NCBI RefSeq assembly: GCF_036327755.1
Contig: NZ_CP109596.1
Coordinates: 5,022,001-5,086,000 of the forward strand
Length of the DNA: 64,000 bases
From: Nocardia sp. NBC_01503
GTDB lineage: Bacteria > Actinomycetota > Actinomycetes > Mycobacteriales > Mycobacteriaceae
Reading direction: 5' to 3'
A model generated the notes under the pieces. That model was not told where the DNA came from and did no database searches. It saw nothing but the letters and a program-made list of their open reading frames with translations. Shown one piece after another: positions 15,674 to 23,458 of the stretch (positions within the stretch are counted from its first letter, which is position 1; each line of letters starts with the position of its first letter). The position numbers were made by a program, and so were the translations under genes.

Positions 15674-16126
15674 GTGCCGAAGCTGCTGCTGATTCATCAC
15701 ACGCCGTCACCGCATATGCAGGAGATGTTCGAGGCGGTGGTGGCCGGGGCGACCGATCCCGAGATTCAGGGTGTGGAGTTGGTGCGGCGGGCGGCGCTCG
15801 CGGTGACCGCGAGTGATGTGCTCGAGGCGGATGGGTATCTGCTCGGGACGCCCGCGAATCTCGGGTACATGTCCGGGGCTTTGAAGCATGCGTTCGACAC
15901 CTTCTACTACCCATGTCTGGACTCGACGCGGGGGCGGCCGTACGCGATGTATATGCACGGCAATCAGGGGACCGAGGGGGCCGAGCGCGGGGTGGAGGGT
16001 ATTGCCACCGGGCTCGGGTGGGAGAAAGCCGGTGCGGCCGTGATCGTTTCGGGGCCGCCGAGCAAGCAGGACGTGGAGCGCTGCTGGGAATTGGGCGCGA
16101 CGCTGGCCGCGCAGCTCATGCCGTGA
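15674..16126 (+). CDS. Flavodoxin-family / NAD(P)H-dependent oxidoreductase
   Basis: The 150-residue protein has the FMN-binding layout of flavodoxin-like reductases: an N-terminal strand with a phosphate loop (LLIHHTPSPHMQEM), LLGTPANLGYMSGALKHAFD for the isoalloxazine ring, and MHGNQGTEGAERGV. It would carry FMN and reduce a quinone or similar acceptor. The electron partner is unknown. The start is GTG 15674, seven bases after a TAGGCT hexamer. The stop overlaps the kinase start (GTGA), suggesting co-expression, although the functional link is unclear. Confidence 0.82.
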   Translation: MPKLLLIHHTPSPHMQEMFEAVVAGATDPEIQGVELVRRAALAVTASDVLEADGYLLGTPANLGYMSGALKHAFDTFYYPCLDSTRGRPYAMYMHGNQGTEGAERGVEGIATGLGWEKAGAAVIVSGPPSKQDVERCWELGATLAAQLMP

Positions 16127-17298
16127 GTGCCACCGCGGTCGCCGTGGTGATCGCCGGGGCGCTCATCGCGGGGGCGCTGTTCGCCTGGCCGCGCACGCGG
16201 CGGTCGGTGACCACACCCGCGGAACGGGCCGTGCACGCGGCTTTGCAGACGGCGGCGCTGGCGGCGAAACCGTTGCGGCGCGGGCTCACCGAGGAATCCG
16301 CCGAACAGGCCGCACCCTATCTGCGTGCGCTCATGGGTGCCGAGGCGCTCGGGATCGCCGATGCCGAGGGCGCGCTGCTGGCCTGGGACGGTGCGCACGC
16401 CGAACTCGCCGAAGCATTCGGGGAGGCCGCGAATCGCGCGATCGCTGGGGAGCGGTCGGTGCTGGTCTCCTGCGCGGACGGGTACACACTGCTGGCGCAA
16501 CCGCTGACGAGCGAGCACAGCGGGATGGTCGGGGCCTTCGGTGCGGTGACGCGCGGGAAGCCCGGTCCGGGAATGCTCGGCGCGGTCGCCGAGGTCGCCC
16601 GATACGCGTGCGGCCATATCGAATTGGCGGAGCTGGATGCCTCGCGAGCGCGATTGGATCGGGCCGAGGTGCGGGCCTTGCGGGCGCAGATCAGTCCGCA
16701 TTTCATCTACAACGCGCTCAATACCATCGGGTCGTTCGTGCGCACCGATCCGGATCGGGCGCGGGAACTGATCCTGGATTTCGCCGACTTCACTCGCTAC
16801 TCGTTTCGCACCGCCGGTGAATTCACCTCGCTGGCAGACGAATTGAGCAATATCGATCGGTACCTCGCCCTGGAGCGCGCCCGCTTCGGTGACGCGCTGC
16901 GGGTGCGCCTGCAAATCGCCCCCGAGGTGCTCACCGTCGTTCTCCCTTTCCTGGCTCTGCAACCGTTGGTGGAGAACGCGGTTCGGCACGGCCTGGCCGG
17001 CCAACCCGGCCTCGGCACCGTCAGCATCATCGCCGTGGACGCGGGCGCGGACTGTGTCATCAGCGTCGAAGACGACGGCGTCGGCATGGATCCCGGAATT
17101 CTGCGCTCCGGAGCCCTCGACGCCATCGAAACCACCACCGGCACAGCAGAATCCGCCCACGTGGGGATGGCCAATGTGGATGACCGCCTGCGTGCGGCCT
17201 TCGGCAACGACTACGGTCTCGTCGTGGAGACCGCCCCCGGCGCGGGCACCAAGGTCAGTATGCGCGTCCCCAAATTCCGCCCGGGCGTGCGCGCGTGA
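16123..17298 (+). CDS. LytS/YehU-type sensor histidine kinase
   Basis: This 391-residue kinase has one N-terminal membrane helix (about residues 3-24), a GAF-like middle region, and the His_kinase domain with phospho-acceptor His193 in AQISPHFIYNALNTIG. The ATPase domain follows, with VENAVRHGL (N box) and DDGVGMD (G box). Such kinases pair with LytTR response regulators. The partner here is probably the LytTR gene at 18587, although an AraC gene on the opposite strand separates the two. It begins on a GTG overlapping the flavodoxin gene stop. Confidence 0.93.
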   Translation: MSATAVAVVIAGALIAGALFAWPRTRRSVTTPAERAVHAALQTAALAAKPLRRGLTEESAEQAAPYLRALMGAEALGIADAEGALLAWDGAHAELAEAFGEAANRAIAGERSVLVSCADGYTLLAQPLTSEHSGMVGAFGAVTRGKPGPGMLGAVAEVARYACGHIELAELDASRARLDRAEVRALRAQISPHFIYNALNTIGSFVRTDPDRARELILDFADFTRYSFRTAGEFTSLADELSNIDRYLALERARFGDALRVRLQIAPEVLTVVLPFLALQPLVENAVRHGLAGQPGLGTVSIIAVDAGADCVISVEDDGVGMDPGILRSGALDAIETTTGTAESAHVGMANVDDRLRAAFGNDYGLVVETAPGAGTKVSMRVPKFRPGVRA

Positions 17299-17308
17299 CA
17301 TCGCCGGG

Positions 17309-18298
17309 TCATCGCGCCGGGTGGTCCGTGGACCGGCATCGCCTCGGGGCCTGACCCAATAGGTGTTCGCGCATTTGGGCCGGGGTCCGCCCGTAGTGTT
17401 CTCGATAGGCTTCGCGGAACCGGCGGGTACTGGGGAATCCCTCTTCGAAGGCGATTCTGTCCATATCGACGGGCAGTGCGACGGACAATCGCCGGTGGGC
17501 GCGCTCGACGCGAATCGTGCGCAGTAGTACGCCCGGCGAGGGGTCTCCGGCGCTTTTCAGAACCTTGTACAACGTTCGCTCGCCGATGCCCAGCATCGCG
17601 GCGATGGCCGCCGGTGTCACCCGGGGATCGTGCGCGTGCTGCTCGATCAGGCGGCGTGCGCGCTCGACATCCAGCGCGCGACTGCCGGATCCGATGGCGG
17701 GGGCCGGATTCAGCGCACCGTCGAGCAGGGTGAGCGCGCTGGAGTACGCGACGCTGAAATCCGCTGCCGTCCAGCCCTCGGCCTCGACGAGCATGCGGAC
17801 CTGTGCCTCCAGGGCGCGTATCAGGGGGCGCTTGTCATCCAGGATGAGCGAGGCATTCGCCGCGCGGGCGGAATCGATCGACTTCTCGGGAACGGTCATG
17901 ATTATTGCGCTGATCGTGTCTGTATGCGTCATCCAAAATGGGCGTCCCCAATGGAAGAAGCAGGCGTTGCCCGGGCCGGCGATTTCCCTGGAATCGCCCT
18001 GTTCGAACCGGAATCGGCCGCGCAGCGGGATCAGCAGGCGGTAGCTGTTGTCCCCGTCGCTGCGCACATCGCGCGGTGCGCGCCGGTAGTCGAGTGTGCC
18101 GGAAGTGAACCTGACGACCTGGAATCGGCCGACGTTCCGGGCATAGGCGTCCGAGCGGAAGTCCGCGCCGAAACCGAGTCGAACCGATCCCTGCCGCTGA
18201 TGCAGGTACTCATGCCACGATGCGGCGGGATCGTCCTCGTCGGTCGAGAAGGTCTCGGTCAGGTATTCCGCGTCGATCTCACGGCCCATGTCACGCAC
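17309..18298 (-). CDS. AraC-family transcriptional regulator
   Basis: The 329-residue protein has an N-terminal cupin-like sensing domain (about residues 40-200) and a C-terminal double helix-turn-helix, AraC type (about 225-315; ITPAAIAAMLGIGERTLYK-like first helix, then IAFEEGFPSTRRFREAYREHYGRTPAQMR pattern with key FREAY and GRTP). The GTG at 18298 is seven bases after TAATCT on the minus strand, again a leaderless layout. It sits tail-to-tail with the LytS kinase and head-to-head with the LytTR regulator, interrupting that pair. Confidence 0.9.
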   Translation of the reverse strand: MRDMGREIDAEYLTETFSTDEDDPAASWHEYLHQRQGSVRLGFGADFRSDAYARNVGRFQVVRFTSGTLDYRRAPRDVRSDGDNSYRLLIPLRGRFRFEQGDSREIAGPGNACFFHWGRPFWMTHTDTISAIIMTVPEKSIDSARAANASLILDDKRPLIRALEAQVRMLVEAEGWTAADFSVAYSSALTLLDGALNPAPAIGSGSRALDVERARRLIEQHAHDPRVTPAAIAAMLGIGERTLYKVLKSAGDPSPGVLLRTIRVERAHRRLSVALPVDMDRIAFEEGFPSTRRFREAYREHYGRTPAQMREHLLGQAPRRCRSTDHPAR

Positions 18299-18311
18299 CG
18301 CCGGAAGATTA
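18299..18311 (-). promoter_or_regulatory. Leaderless-type -10 for araC-like gene
   Basis: TAATCT (minus strand, 18311-18306) is followed by seven bases and GTG at 18298. No ribosome site is present. Confidence 0.5.
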
Positions 18312-18469
18312 CAAGTAGCCGGGCCCGGGCGCAGGCTGCCGTAAGAGGCGGGAAACGACCGTGATTGGGCAGGAAAACGGTAGAAACCGGACGGTCATGG
18401 AACTTACTGTGCGAGAAAAGCTTTCGACCGACAACAGGTAAGAGGTGGGCCGAAGGAATAGATGAGTGA

Positions 18470-18545
18470 CGGTGGCGAGCGCCCGGTACTTCTCGTTCTC
18501 GCGTTGGAGGGGAAGAACGAGAGGTAAGGCTGCTTCTCGCCACCG
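18470..18545. other. Nested inverted repeat upstream of the LytTR regulator gene
   Basis: An outer perfect ten-base stem, CGGTGGCGAG (18470-18479) with CTCGCCACCG (18536-18545), encloses an inner nine-base stem, TCTCGTTCT (18491-18499) with AGAACGAGA (18514-18522). There is no T-run, and the element ends 41 bases before the GTG of the response regulator. It could be a regulatory RNA structure or a compound protein-binding site. The rest of 18299-18586 shows no gene. Confidence 0.6.
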
Positions 18546-18586
18546 CCCACACGAGGTGAATATGTCGGGATTAGGATGTTCCGACT

Positions 18587-19375
18587 GTGACCAGGACCAC
18601 TGACTCGGCCGACGCCGCGCTCCGCGTGCTCGCCGTGGACGATGAGCGGCCCGCCCTGGACGAGCTCGTCTTTCTGCTGCGGGCACAGCCCGGTATCGGT
18701 GAGATTCATTCGGCCGGGGATGCCACCAGCGCATTGCGGCTGCTGCGGGCACATGCGGTGGACGCGGTCTTCCTGGATATCAATATGCCCGGCTTGGACG
18801 GCCTCGAATTGGCGGGGATTCTCTCCGAGTTCGCGCGGCCGCCCGCGGTGGTTTTCGTGACCGCGCATGACGATCGCGCGGTCTCCGCATTCGATCTCGG
18901 GGCGGTGGACTATCTGCTCAAGCCGTTGCGGGAGGCCCGGCTGGCCGAGGCGGTGCGGCGCATCGCCGCGGGGAAGGCGCAGCCGCGGCCGGTGCTGGAG
19001 ATCGATCCGCACGAGGTGATACCGGTCGAGCTGGGCGGGGCGACGACGCTGGTGAATCGGGCCTCGGTGAGTTGGGTCGAAGCGGACGGGGACTATTCGC
19101 GCCTGCACACCGATTCCGGCTCGCATCTGGTGCGCATTCCACTGTCGGAGCTGGAATCGCGCTGGGAGGAGGCGGGATTCGTCAGGGTGCACCGGTCGTA
19201 TCTGGTGGCGCTGCGCCTGGTGACCGGGCTGCGGACGGTCGGCACCGGCACGGTCGTCTGCCTGCGCGCCGAGGGCAGTGCCGCGGCGGTGGAGCTGCCG
19301 GTGAGCCGCCGTCAGGTGCGCGATCTGAAGCAGCGGCTGATTCACACTCCGCGTCAGCATCGGACCGCGCGATGA
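18587..19375 (+). CDS. LytTR-family response regulator
   Basis: The 262-residue protein has a receiver domain with acidic pair DDE at residues 18-20, phospho-acceptor Asp64 in VFLDINMPG and Lys in YLLKPL. A LytTR DNA-binding domain spans about residues 140-250 (VSWVEADGDYSRLHT and FVRVHRSYLV). Its expected partner is the LytS kinase at 16123. It starts a plus-strand run with a DUF485 protein and symporters, so it probably controls their expression. TAGGAT lies nine bases before the GTG. The stop overlaps the next start as ATGA. Confidence 0.94.
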   Translation: MTRTTDSADAALRVLAVDDERPALDELVFLLRAQPGIGEIHSAGDATSALRLLRAHAVDAVFLDINMPGLDGLELAGILSEFARPPAVVFVTAHDDRAVSAFDLGAVDYLLKPLREARLAEAVRRIAAGKAQPRPVLEIDPHEVIPVELGGATTLVNRASVSWVEADGDYSRLHTDSGSHLVRIPLSELESRWEEAGFVRVHRSYLVALRLVTGLRTVGTGTVVCLRAEGSAAAVELPVSRRQVRDLKQRLIHTPRQHRTAR

Positions 19376-19737
19376 CCAACCCGCAGCGGCCGAGCCGGGA
19401 GCGCGTGGTGCTGGCGGAGCGGCGGGGTGCGCGGCTGGTGCGCACTCGGGTGGAAGTGGCCGAGCAGACCGAGGTGGGTGCGGCCATGATCGGCGGGCTG
19501 ATTCGAGCGCAGTTCGGGCTGGCGGTGCGGGTGGGGCTCGTGGTCGTGGGCGTGCTGGGTGCGCTGCCCCTGCTCTTCGCACTGGGTCCGCTGGGGTCCG
19601 CCGAGCTGCTGGGGGTGCGGGTGTCCTGGGCGTTGCTGGGTGTGGCGGTATATCCATTGCTGTTCGCGGCCGGGCTGGTCTACGTACGGCTGGCCGAGCG
19701 CAATGAACAGGACTTCGGCGAATTGACCGGGGACTGA
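19372..19737 (+). CDS. DUF485-like small membrane protein (first symporter partner)
   Basis: The 121-residue product has a charged N-terminus of about 45 residues, then two hydrophobic helices (about 48-70 and 78-102) and a short acidic tail. Proteins of this kind precede acetate and short-acid symporters of the SSS family in actinobacteria. Its ATG overlaps the response-regulator stop, and the symporter starts one base after its own stop. The exact family is inferred from size, topology and position more than from motifs. Confidence 0.7.
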   Translation: MTNPQRPSRERVVLAERRGARLVRTRVEVAEQTEVGAAMIGGLIRAQFGLAVRVGLVVVGVLGALPLLFALGPLGSAELLGVRVSWALLGVAVYPLLFAAGLVYVRLAERNEQDFGELTGD

Positions 19738-19738
19738 G

Positions 19739-21289
19739 GTGGATTCGCAGCCGGGATCGTGGATTACGGTGGCGGCGCTGCTGCTCGCGGCCTGCGCCAG
19801 CGTCGCCATCGGCAGCTACGGGGTACGATTGGCGCGCACCACCTCGGACTTCCTGGTGGCCTCGCGATCGGTCGGCCCGCGCTGGAATGCCGCCGCGGTC
19901 TCGGGTGAATATCTCTCCGCCGCTTCATATCTCGGTGTCGCCGGACTCATCGCCAAGTACGGAGCCGATGCGCTCTGGTATCCGGTCGGATTCACCGCCG
20001 GATACCTCGGCCTGCTGCTGTTCGTGGCCGCGCCACTGCGCCGTTCGGGCGCGTACACCATGCCCGATTTCGTGGAGTTCCGATTGGGCTCGCGCGGGGT
20101 GCGCAAACTGACAGCCCTTGTCGTAGTGGTGATTTGCGGGGTGTACATGATTCCGCAATTTCAGGGCGCGGGCCTCACCCTGCGAATCCTGCTCGGTGTT
20201 CCGGACTGGGTGGGCGCGGTCGCGGTGGGCCTCATAGTGATCGGCACGGTGGCGGGCGGCGGCATGCGGTCGATCACCTTCGTACAGGCGTTCCAGTATT
20301 GGCTCAAGCTCACCGCCATCGCGATTCCGGGACTGGTGCTGCTCGCGTATTTCCTGCGCCACGAGGGCGATTCGGGAGCCCCGCGGCTGACCGCCGCCAC
20401 CGATGCCGACTGGCTGCTCCCGGGCGGCGGACTCGGCGGCCCGCATCCGATGTACCAGGTGTATTCGCTGATTATCGCGACCTTCCTGGGCACCCTGGGC
20501 CTACCGCATGTGCTGGTGCGCTTCTACACCAATCCCGATGGCCGGAAAGCCCGCAGCACAGCGCTTTCCGTGATCGCGATGGTCGGATTCTTCTATCTGT
20601 TCCCGGTGCTGATCGGCGTGCTGGCCAGGTTGTATGCCGCGCGGCTACCGGACGAAGGGGCCTCGGACGCGGCGGTGCTGCTGCTGCCCGGCGCGGTGCT
20701 GTCGGGGCTGCCCGGCCAGCTGCTCGCCGCCCTGGTCGCCGCGGGTGCGGTGGCCGCATTCCTGTCCACCTCGTCGGGCCTGCTGGTCAGCATCGCGGGC
20801 GTGGTCGGCACCGATCTGCTGCGGGGCCGGATTCGCGACTTCCGGCTGGCCGCGATCGTCGCCGGCGCTGTCCCGCTGCTGCTGGCATTGACCGTTGTCT
20901 CCCTTGATCTTTCGCGCGCCGTGGGCCTGGCCTTCGCGGTGGCCGCCTCGACAATGTGTCCCCTGCTGGTGCTCGGCATCTGGTGGCGCGGACTCACCGC
21001 CGCCGGTGCGGCAGTCGGCCTGATCGTCGGCGGCCTGCTGTCCGGCGCCGCCACCGCCGTCTCGGTCTCCGGCGGCGTCTCGCAGGCACTCGCCGCGGGC
21101 TGGCTCTCGGCTCTGCTCAGCTATCCGGCCGCCGTCAGCGTGCCCATCGCCTTCGCGGCGATGATCCTGGTGAGCCGCCTGACCCGCCGCCAATCCGCCG
21201 CCGAGATCGCGAATATCTTCGTCCGCATGCACGCCCCCGAACCTCTCGGTATGGGCGCGGATCGCGAACGCGGCCTGCGCTCGGGGTGA
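19739..21289 (+). CDS. Sodium:solute symporter (ActP/MctC-like), first copy
   Basis: The 516-residue product has about 13 hydrophobic segments. SSS-family features include VSGEYLSAASYLGVAG near residue 50, PQFQGAGLTL, GGGMRSITFVQAFQYWLK and TLGLPHVLVRFYT. Similar proteins carry acetate, pyruvate or propionate with sodium or protons. The GTG start follows the DUF485-like gene by one base. A second symporter lies downstream, so the two may differ in affinity or substrate. Confidence 0.9.
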   Translation: MDSQPGSWITVAALLLAACASVAIGSYGVRLARTTSDFLVASRSVGPRWNAAAVSGEYLSAASYLGVAGLIAKYGADALWYPVGFTAGYLGLLLFVAAPLRRSGAYTMPDFVEFRLGSRGVRKLTALVVVVICGVYMIPQFQGAGLTLRILLGVPDWVGAVAVGLIVIGTVAGGGMRSITFVQAFQYWLKLTAIAIPGLVLLAYFLRHEGDSGAPRLTAATDADWLLPGGGLGGPHPMYQVYSLIIATFLGTLGLPHVLVRFYTNPDGRKARSTALSVIAMVGFFYLFPVLIGVLARLYAARLPDEGASDAAVLLLPGAVLSGLPGQLLAALVAAGAVAAFLSTSSGLLVSIAGVVGTDLLRGRIRDFRLAAIVAGAVPLLLALTVVSLDLSRAVGLAFAVAASTMCPLLVLGIWWRGLTAAGAAVGLIVGGLLSGAATAVSVSGGVSQALAAGWLSALLSYPAAVSVPIAFAAMILVSRLTRRQSAAEIANIFVRMHAPEPLGMGADRERGLRSG

Positions 21290-21424
21290 CCGTTCGTCGC
21301 ATCCGATCGACCGTTCACCGCAGAACCGGGCACCTTCACCGAGTGACCCAGCCCACACCATTCTGCCCGGGTCCCGATCTCGTTAGCGTCGTGACAGTTA
21401 GCCACATCACACGCTAGGAATCCG

Positions 21425-21781
21425 ATGAGCAGTACCGAATTCGGTCTGGACGCGCCCCCGCGCACGCCGACCGCCGCGGACTTCGTCGCCGCACAAGCCA
21501 GTCCGCAATTCCAAGAACTGCGTAATCGGCTGCGCCGCTTCGTCTTCCCCATGACCGCGCTCTTCCTGGCCTGGTATGTGGTCTACGTGCTGCTCGGTGC
21601 GTACGCGCACGACTTCATGGCGCACAAGGTGATCGGCAATATCAATGTCGGATTGATCCTGGGCGCGGGGCAGTTCGTCTCCACCTTCGTGATCACCGCG
21701 CTGTACGTGCGCTTCGCCGGGCGCGAACTCGATCCCCGGGCCGCCGCACTGCGCGCCGAACTGGAAGGGGGACAGGCGTGA
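21425..21781 (+). CDS. DUF485 membrane protein (second symporter partner)
   Basis: The 118-residue protein carries the DUF485 pattern: FQELRNRLRRFVFPMTALFLAWY at the first helix, with the second helix in GLILGAGQFVSTFVITALYV. In Corynebacterium the equivalent small protein lies directly before the monocarboxylate transporter MctC. AGGA is six bases before the ATG. The stop overlaps the symporter start (GTGA), implying a stoichiometric or assembly role. The 135-base gap before it holds TAGCGT and a GTGAC/CACATCAC pair, not strong enough to name an operator. Confidence 0.92.
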   Translation: MSSTEFGLDAPPRTPTAADFVAAQASPQFQELRNRLRRFVFPMTALFLAWYVVYVLLGAYAHDFMAHKVIGNINVGLILGAGQFVSTFVITALYVRFAGRELDPRAAALRAELEGGQA

Positions 21782-23406
21782 ACCTCCTCGCCAGCGCCAC
21801 CACGGTCGGTAATCCGGCCGCCAATATCGCCATCTTCGCGGTGTTCGTCGCGGTCACCATGGTGGTGGTCATCCGCGCCAGCCGCAATACTTCCAGCGCC
21901 TCGGACTTCTTCACCGGCGGTCGCGGTTTCTCCGGCCCGCAGAACGGCATCGCCATCGCGGGCGACTATCTCTCGGCCGCCAGCTTCCTCGGTATCGCGG
22001 GCGCCATCGCCGTCTACGGCTACGACGGCTTCCTGTACTCCATCGGCTTCCTGGTGGCATGGCTGGTCGCACTGCTGCTGGTCGCCGAAATGCTCAGGAA
22101 CACCGGAAAATTCACCATGGCCGATGTGCTGAGCTTCCGGCTCAGGCAGGGCCCGGTGCGTACCGCGGCGGCACTGTCCACACTGACCGTCTCGCTGTTC
22201 TACCTGCTCGCGCAGATGGCGGGCGCGGGCGGCCTGGTCGCGCTGCTGCTCGATATCGACAGTCGCGCCGGGCAATCCGTGGTCATCGCGGTCGTCGGCC
22301 TGCTCATGATCGTGTACGTACTCATCGGCGGTATGAAGGGCACCACCTGGGTGCAGATCATCAAGGCCGTCCTGCTGATCACCGGCGCCGCGGTCATGAC
22401 CGTGATGGTGCTGGGCAAATTCGGCTTCAACCTGTCCGAGATCCTCGGCTCGGCGCAGCAGCATGTCTCCGAATCCGCCAATAAGGCCGTGGCGCACCGC
22501 GATGTGCTGGCTCCCGGCGCACAGTACGGCGGCAGTGCGACCTCCAAACTGAACTTCGTCTCGCTCGGCCTGGCCCTGGTGCTCGGCACCGCCGGTCTGC
22601 CGCATGTGCTCATGCGCTTCTACACCGTGCCCACCGCCAAAGAGGCTCGGCGCTCGGTGGTTTGGGCCATCGGCCTGATCGGCGCGTTCTACGTCTTCAC
22701 CCTGATTCTGGGCTACGGCGCCGCCGCGATCGTCGGACCGGACAGGATTCTCGCCGCCGCCGGTGGCCAGAATTCGGCGGCTCCGCTGCTGGCCTTCGAA
22801 CTCGGTGGTGTGCTGCTGCTCGGCATTATCTCGGCGGTGGCGTTCGCGACCATTCTGGCCGTGGTGGCGGGTCTGACCATCACCGCATCGGCATCGTTCG
22901 CGCACGACATCTATGCCGGAGTGATCAAGCGCGGCAAAGCCGGTGAGGCGGAACAGGTTCGGGTCTCCCGGATCACCGCCGTGGTGATCGGCCTGCTCGC
23001 CATCGGCCTCGGCATTCTCGCCAATGGCCAGAACATCGCGTTCCTGGTGGCGCTGGCCTTCGCGGTGGCCGCCGCGGCGAATCTGCCGACCATCATCTAC
23101 TCGCTGTTCTGGAAGCGCTTCAATACCACCGGGGCGCTGTTCAGCATGTACGGCGGCCTGATCTCCACGATTGTGCTGATCGTCCTCTCCCCGGCCGTCT
23201 CCGGCTCGAAGACCGCCATGATCCCGAGTCGGGACTTCGCCTGGTTCCCGCTGTCCAATCCGGGCATCGTCTCCATTCCGCTGGCCTTCGTCCTCGGCAT
23301 TGTCGGCACCTACCTGGGCCGTGATAACGAGGATCCGGCCAAGGCCGCCGAGATGGAGGTGCGCGCCCTCACCGGCGTCGGAGCCGAGAAGGCCATCGCG
23401 CACTGA
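21778..23406 (+). CDS. Cation/acetate symporter (ActP/MctC family), second copy
   Basis: The 542-residue SSS transporter contains SDFFTGGRGFSGPQNGIAIAGDY (start of helix 2), AASFLGIAGAIAVYGYDG, GGMKGTTWVQIIKA and TAGLPHVLMRFYTVP, all close to acetate/monocarboxylate permeases. About 13 membrane segments are visible. It is coupled to the DUF485 gene and followed 52 bases later by acetyl-CoA synthetase, so uptake and activation of acetate or propionate appear to be encoded together. Confidence 0.94.
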   Translation: MNLLASATTVGNPAANIAIFAVFVAVTMVVVIRASRNTSSASDFFTGGRGFSGPQNGIAIAGDYLSAASFLGIAGAIAVYGYDGFLYSIGFLVAWLVALLLVAEMLRNTGKFTMADVLSFRLRQGPVRTAAALSTLTVSLFYLLAQMAGAGGLVALLLDIDSRAGQSVVIAVVGLLMIVYVLIGGMKGTTWVQIIKAVLLITGAAVMTVMVLGKFGFNLSEILGSAQQHVSESANKAVAHRDVLAPGAQYGGSATSKLNFVSLGLALVLGTAGLPHVLMRFYTVPTAKEARRSVVWAIGLIGAFYVFTLILGYGAAAIVGPDRILAAAGGQNSAAPLLAFELGGVLLLGIISAVAFATILAVVAGLTITASASFAHDIYAGVIKRGKAGEAEQVRVSRITAVVIGLLAIGLGILANGQNIAFLVALAFAVAAAANLPTIIYSLFWKRFNTTGALFSMYGGLISTIVLIVLSPAVSGSKTAMIPSRDFAWFPLSNPGIVSIPLAFVLGIVGTYLGRDNEDPAKAAEMEVRALTGVGAEKAIAH

Positions 23407-23458
23407 GCGCACCTGCCTGGTAAACCCCAACCGCCCCTTTCGACTGGAGAACATCGCA

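Noticed and set aside
21384..21420. CRP/GlxR-type site before the second DUF485 gene
   Set aside because: GTGAC and CACATCAC are present, but spacing and symmetry do not fit the TGTGA-N6-TCACA pattern well enough.
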